This document shows positions 16,390 through 19,468 of a stretch of DNA of 19,468 nt, one piece after another (position 1 is the stretch's first letter; each line of letters starts with the position of its first letter). This DNA comes from Fragilaria crotonensis (taxonomy: Eukaryota > Bacillariophyta > Fragilariophyceae > Fragilariales > Fragilariaceae). The notes beneath the pieces were generated by a model that worked only from the letters and a program-made list of their open reading frames with translations, ran no database searches and was not told where the DNA came from. Position numbers and translations under genes: made by a program. The stretch is taken from NCBI GenBank assembly GCA_022925895.1, contig JAKSYS010000841.1, forward strand, positions 1 through 19,468. Direction: 5' to 3'.

Positions 16390-18444
16390 CAAACACAGAT
16401 ATTCTGGGTGCTTGCGTCAACCGTGACGGAAGTATTCCCGAATAGAACGCATGCCTTGTAATGCTCGCTGTTTGACTCTCCTGTAACTCTTTGGAAAATA
16501 GATCGGTTCACCGATAACCAATTCTTAGTGACACTGAGTGCTTGCTGATCGTGGTCGCTTGCATCTCGATGCAGTAACCGTTGAACTTGTGTCTCGTACA
16601 TACTGCGATGTCGATAGATGTTATCCATTGGTATCGAACTTCTCGTCTTGTCGCCTCTGCTCGCGTCCTCTCGTCGACCATGAACCTCTTGGTTGCGTGT
16701 TTTCCAAAGTGTGTACCAACGTTGCCAGCAAAACTGGATTATGCTGGCCTGCCACGTTAAACACATCCGGCTTAAGTCTTCAGTTGCGCATGGTAATATG
16801 CGAGGTATCGTTGTTGGTGCACACACCACTCGTTGCAAAATCTCCCATAAACAACTGGTCCCATCCGATGTGGCTTTGGTGGCGTAGAAGAGATTGCAGA
16901 GATGACGACACTCGGATGCTATCATCGAGTCGTCGACGGCCAAAGAGATAAACCACTGGCGTAGACCAGCTAGCATCAAGGCACTTAACCGAGGAGACGT
17001 ATTGGTTTCTATATGAAGGTCGCGCATTGCTGACAAGAACTCGTTTCGCCAACGTTCGCGAGTTGGGTGCTCGCAGCGAAGGATGTGAGCGAAATCTTCT
17101 TGAATCGAGCCGCACAATGGGCACGTTCGGGAGCCGCCATCAAACTTGTTCGCTTGGGCATGTGGGTTATTACGACAGAAGAACCAAATGGGTATGGAAC
17201 GGTAGTCTTCTTGATGGCCAGTGCATGTGCATGCATCCCATTGAATGGAGTTGAGGGTTGATGCGTCCCATCCTTGCCTGCGTTGGATATAATCAAGTAA
17301 TGGTTTGGTGGTAGCTTCGTACAGCAACACTTCAGAATACCGACTAGTGACGGTCCCGTCTGGGAGATGTAAATGGGCTCGTGCATGAGGGACATAAGCA
17401 CGTTCCCGATATGCACCAAATTCATGATTATATATACCAGCCTGAGTGTCGGCGTCCACGTTGAGTTGACCCATGAGATCCAGGGAGTGGTACGGGGTCG
17501 TTTCATCTTGATGGCCTTTGACGTATTGAAGAGTAACGCGAGGCAAAAATGCCGATTGAATTTCGATAAGAATGTCCCAATCTGGTCAAAGGCAATCCAG
17601 AATAACTTCTCCCCGGTCCAAGTCAATCGCAACTTCTTGCTCTTGAGGATCGCGATCACCCTCTTCTTGTAATGTGTCGAGAACTCCTTGACTATTGGTG
17701 GCCAGCACTCCTCTCCAGGGTTCATGCATGTATGTGAATTCCTTGATCCGAAGTAAGAATCTAAGGAAGGAAAGCATGCCGTATGCTTCTGCTCTGTAGG
17801 ATTTTGGTGATCGTCCTCTGGCGGGGCCCATGCCTGTGGCAAGTCTCTCTCCTCGCAAAGTACTGATGACCCACCCCAAAGACCCGTGTCGCTTTAACTT
17901 CACGGATCCATCGCTGACAGCTCAACAGCCAGGCGTTAAATCCAAGCATAGTGTAAATGGGTTGACGTGGAGAGTGACATCACTCAGGAGTTCAGCCTCC
18001 CATGGTTCGAGAGTGCTAACGAACTCCGAACGTGGCCGTGACGTGGGGATGACCGGTGTCCGAATAGTCTGTGATGGAATGCCATGGAGTTTCCAGTATC
18101 CACCCTCCTCCGCGCTGACTTCTGCAGATCGCGCCTGTTCTGGCATTGGACATATGTCCGTGATGTCACAGAGGATGATGGACGAAATCTGTCATAACCG
18201 ACGTGACGATGTACTGCGTAAGTGTTATCTGCGAGTATGAATAAGGAGCTTGTGAATATACGCGAAGGATTGAAACCTTCGTTTGGAAAGGGGCTGCGTC
18301 CACGCTCCCAAGGCTCTGAATAATTGTCCTGTCTCATCACCCAGAGGCGGTTGGCCGACTGCCATAACTTCCATTCGGTGTCTGACGGTCGATCTTGATG
18401 CACGGTATGCCATCGTGTGCGCGAGCTCATCAATGATGGTCGCC
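16390..18444 (-). pseudogene. Broken RNase H/zinc-knuckle ORF of LINE element 2
   Basis: Read downward from 18431 it aligns with residues about 58 to 710 of the element 1 protein (SSRTRWHTVHQDRPSDTEW, then DGS..GSLGWVIS, YRAEAYGML, VKGHQDE, NVDAD). It then has an intact knuckle CPLCGS...HILRC and the NWLSVNRSIFQR segment. Damage: a frameshift around 18250-18300, in-frame TGA at 17922-17924 and at 17586-17588, and loss of the normal stop so that the last frame runs into the 3' region to 16254. At 17694-17696 the RNase H catalytic Asp (GTDSQ in element 1) is Asn (ATNSQ), so the enzyme would be inactive even if read through. Confidence 0.75.
18432..18444. repeat. Target-site duplication of element 3, left copy
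   Basis: AATGATGGTCGCC, immediately followed by the A-run (complement of the poly(T) tail) of element 3. On the minus strand it encodes part of the GRPSL segment of the LINE 2 ORF. Confidence 0.8.
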
Positions 18445-19281
18445 TAAAAAAACCGAATATCTATTTTACGTGCTGCCGCTGTTCCGGACGACGACGGAAC
18501 TCGACTCACACGGATGACCGCTACCCTGGGGTACAGTAGAGGCCACCATAATTGTTTTGTGTTACTGCAATACTGTTGTACTGAAATTGTGCCAAATAAT
18601 GCTGCATGGAGTCGTCGTATCATAGGGAGGGTGACTGAAGTGCGGGAAAACCTTGGATCATTGAACTTAGTTGCCGTAGGTTTAGTTAGTCGCAGTGTAC
18701 GTCGGTAGCATGTAGAGCACCACCATATGGTGCGTAGCGGTATACTCGGAGGATCGGGTCACTCCAACTTTCGTTCGGAATTTGGTAGCGGTGTGTTCGG
18801 TCATTTGAACGCCAAAGGGCGCAAAGCGGAAAGGGTTGGGTCATGGAACTGGGTGGAGTCACCCCAATAGTCATATCGGATTTCGTCACAGTACTTTGGT
18901 CAGCAGTAAAATAGGTCACGGTGCTGGTATGGATACCAGCAATCGGTCGGAGGTCCTTCGTCTCTGATGGTGTTGAATCAAGCAAAATTTGGGGGATAGA
19001 CAGCGTAGAAACAATACCGGTTTCTACATGAGGAAAAAATCGATCACGTCGCACATCTGATGATACCTCAAACGCTGCAACCGCTCCATACGCGTTGATG
19101 CCAATTGCACCACAATCATTCTCAAGCATATTGGTGTTGATACTTGTAGACGAGAGGTCGGGGGAAGGCTGTAGCGCCATCCGTTGACTTGACTTTGTTG
19201 TGCTCTAAGTTGCGTAGAAAACGTACCAGAACTCACGTAGAAACAACCACTTACTTGGCAAAACTCCTCGGAAAAATTCTA
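18445..19281 (-). mobile_element. Element 3: 837-bp retroposon with LINE-type tail and its own ORF
   Basis: The borders are set by a perfect 13-bp direct repeat, AATGATGGTCGCC, at 18432-18444 and 19282-19294, a typical length for a LINE-type target-site duplication. On the minus strand it ends with GTGTGAGTCGA (complement 18501-18511), AGCGGCAGCACGTAAAA (complement 18464-18480), ATATTCGG and 7 T. That is the same tail as the two LINEs. The other 700 bp do not resemble the LINE coding region; they contain a 164-codon ORF beginning about 100 nt from the 5' end. Possible readings: a non-autonomous element mobilised by the LINE, a chimaera formed by template switching, or the truncated end of a different LINE with a shared tail. 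Confidence 0.7.
18686..19180 (-). CDS. 164-aa ORF inside element 3, unrecognised
   Basis: ATG at 19180-19178 to a TAA at 18686-18688, uninterrupted. The protein has no RNase H, knuckle or reverse transcriptase motif. It is rich in Thr, Ser, Asp and Pro with alternating hydrophobics (FEVSSDVRRDRFF, IGINAYGAVAA, SIPQILLDSTPSETKD) and has two Cys only near the ends and middle. It has no signal peptide or clear membrane segment. I cannot name a family. An open frame of this length in a nested repeat, while the host LINE around it is full of stops, suggests either recent arrival or selection on the frame. Confidence 0.45.
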   Translation of the reverse strand: MALQPSPDLSSTSINTNMLENDCGAIGINAYGAVAAFEVSSDVRRDRFFPHVETGIVSTLSIPQILLDSTPSETKDLRPIAGIHTSTVTYFTADQSTVTKSDMTIGVTPPSSMTQPFPLCALWRSNDRTHRYQIPNESWSDPILRVYRYAPYGGALHATDVHCD

Positions 19282-19294
19282 ATGATGGTCGCCC
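19282..19294. repeat. Target-site duplication of element 3, right copy
   Basis: AATGATGGTCGCC, identical to 18432-18444. Removing 18445-19281 and one copy makes the LINE 2 frame continuous across the site (LGRPSL then MSSRTRW), which confirms the borders. Confidence 0.8.
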
Positions 19295-19468
19295 TAGCAT
19301 GCTACACGGGTCAAGTTCTTGTCCGTTCGGCTCGTTATGTCCGATAGTGTTACAGCCTGCAGATACAGGCGACAACCAGTTTTCGAATCTCTGTCGGTGT
19401 GAATCGGTCTGAGTGGACAATTGCGTCCATAAGATACATGTCATTCTCTCTTGCGGTTGCGGAACACA
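19295..19468 (-). pseudogene. Upstream fragment of the LINE element 2 ORF
   Basis: Matches element 1 in three different frames, in order: ENDMYLMDAIV and EIRK, then LQAVTLSDITS (element 1: LNAATLSDLTD), then ELDPCSMLG (element 1: TLDRSKLTG). Two frameshifts are therefore present. The sequence is cut at 19294/19282 by element 3 and resumes at 18444. Confidence 0.65.

Larger units (their letters stand above)
16287..19468 (-). mobile_element. LINE-like element 2, decayed and split by a nested insertion
   Basis: Same family as element 1, on the minus strand. It occupies 16287-18444 and 19295-19468 (the latter running off the window), separated by element 3. The 3' end has the boxes GCGAGTCGA (complement at 16340-16348) and AGCGGCAGCACGTTAAA (complement at 16303-16319), then AGTTTTT-like sequence ending at 16287. 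Protein similarity to element 1 extends from the window's right edge (ENDMYLMD versus EHDRYIMD) to near the C-terminus. It is much more diverged and damaged than element 1, so it is an old copy. Confidence 0.75.

Noticed and set aside
17009-17842. 277-codon minus-strand ORF overlapping LINE element 2
   Set aside because: It is an out-of-frame reading of the RNase H region. The true frame is recognised by YRAE, VKGHQD, NVDAD and the CCHC knuckle despite its stops.

Overview
The window looks like a repeat-rich stretch of a small-genome eukaryote. Short GT-AG introns (about 55-92 nt), non-LTR elements of the RNase H plus zinc-knuckle type and an LTR element point that way. My best guess is a diatom or related stramenopile. 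That assignment is inferred from the general look of the proteins and introns and is not proven by anything here. No tRNA, rRNA, CRISPR array or prokaryotic operon is visible.

Left third (1-7496): a minus-strand LTR retrotransposon (633-5134). Its two 364-bp LTRs look identical by eye, each has a TATA box, and a G-rich polypurine tract sits next to the 3' LTR. It interrupts the reading frame of a plus-strand non-LTR (LINE-like) element at 5134/5135. The surviving 3' part of that LINE (5135-7496) encodes an RNase H domain and a CCHC knuckle, and ends in a hairpin-bearing 3' region and a poly(T) tail. Left of the 3' LTR, bases 1-622 repeat 2657-3278 with one difference, so the contig starts inside a second, internally deleted copy of the same LTR element.

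Middle (7497-16286): a short minus-strand ORF abutting the LINE tail, decayed protein-coding tandem repeats (8220-8835), and an apparently intact spliced gene (10142-11836) with an Arg/Ser- and SPFRGG-rich N-terminus. Three patches unusually dense in GTAC lie around it (9368-9788, 11918-12216, 12878-13056). Then come a 168-bp direct duplication and a multi-exon pseudogene (14333-15692). The pseudogene shares the conserved C-terminal layout of the intact gene (K-Y-T, then GGWSxEG..FNEL..V..DR), so the two appear to be divergent members of one unnamed family.

Right end (16287-19468): a decayed minus-strand LINE of the same family as the left one (stops, frameshifts, Asp-to-Asn at an RNase H catalytic position). 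Into its coding frame a third element (18445-19281) has inserted, flanked by a perfect 13-bp target-site duplication. This 837-bp element carries the same 3' tail as the two LINEs but a different body with its own 164-aa ORF. It is a candidate protein-coding, non-autonomous retroposon that borrows the LINE tail, and I consider it the most novel object in the window.
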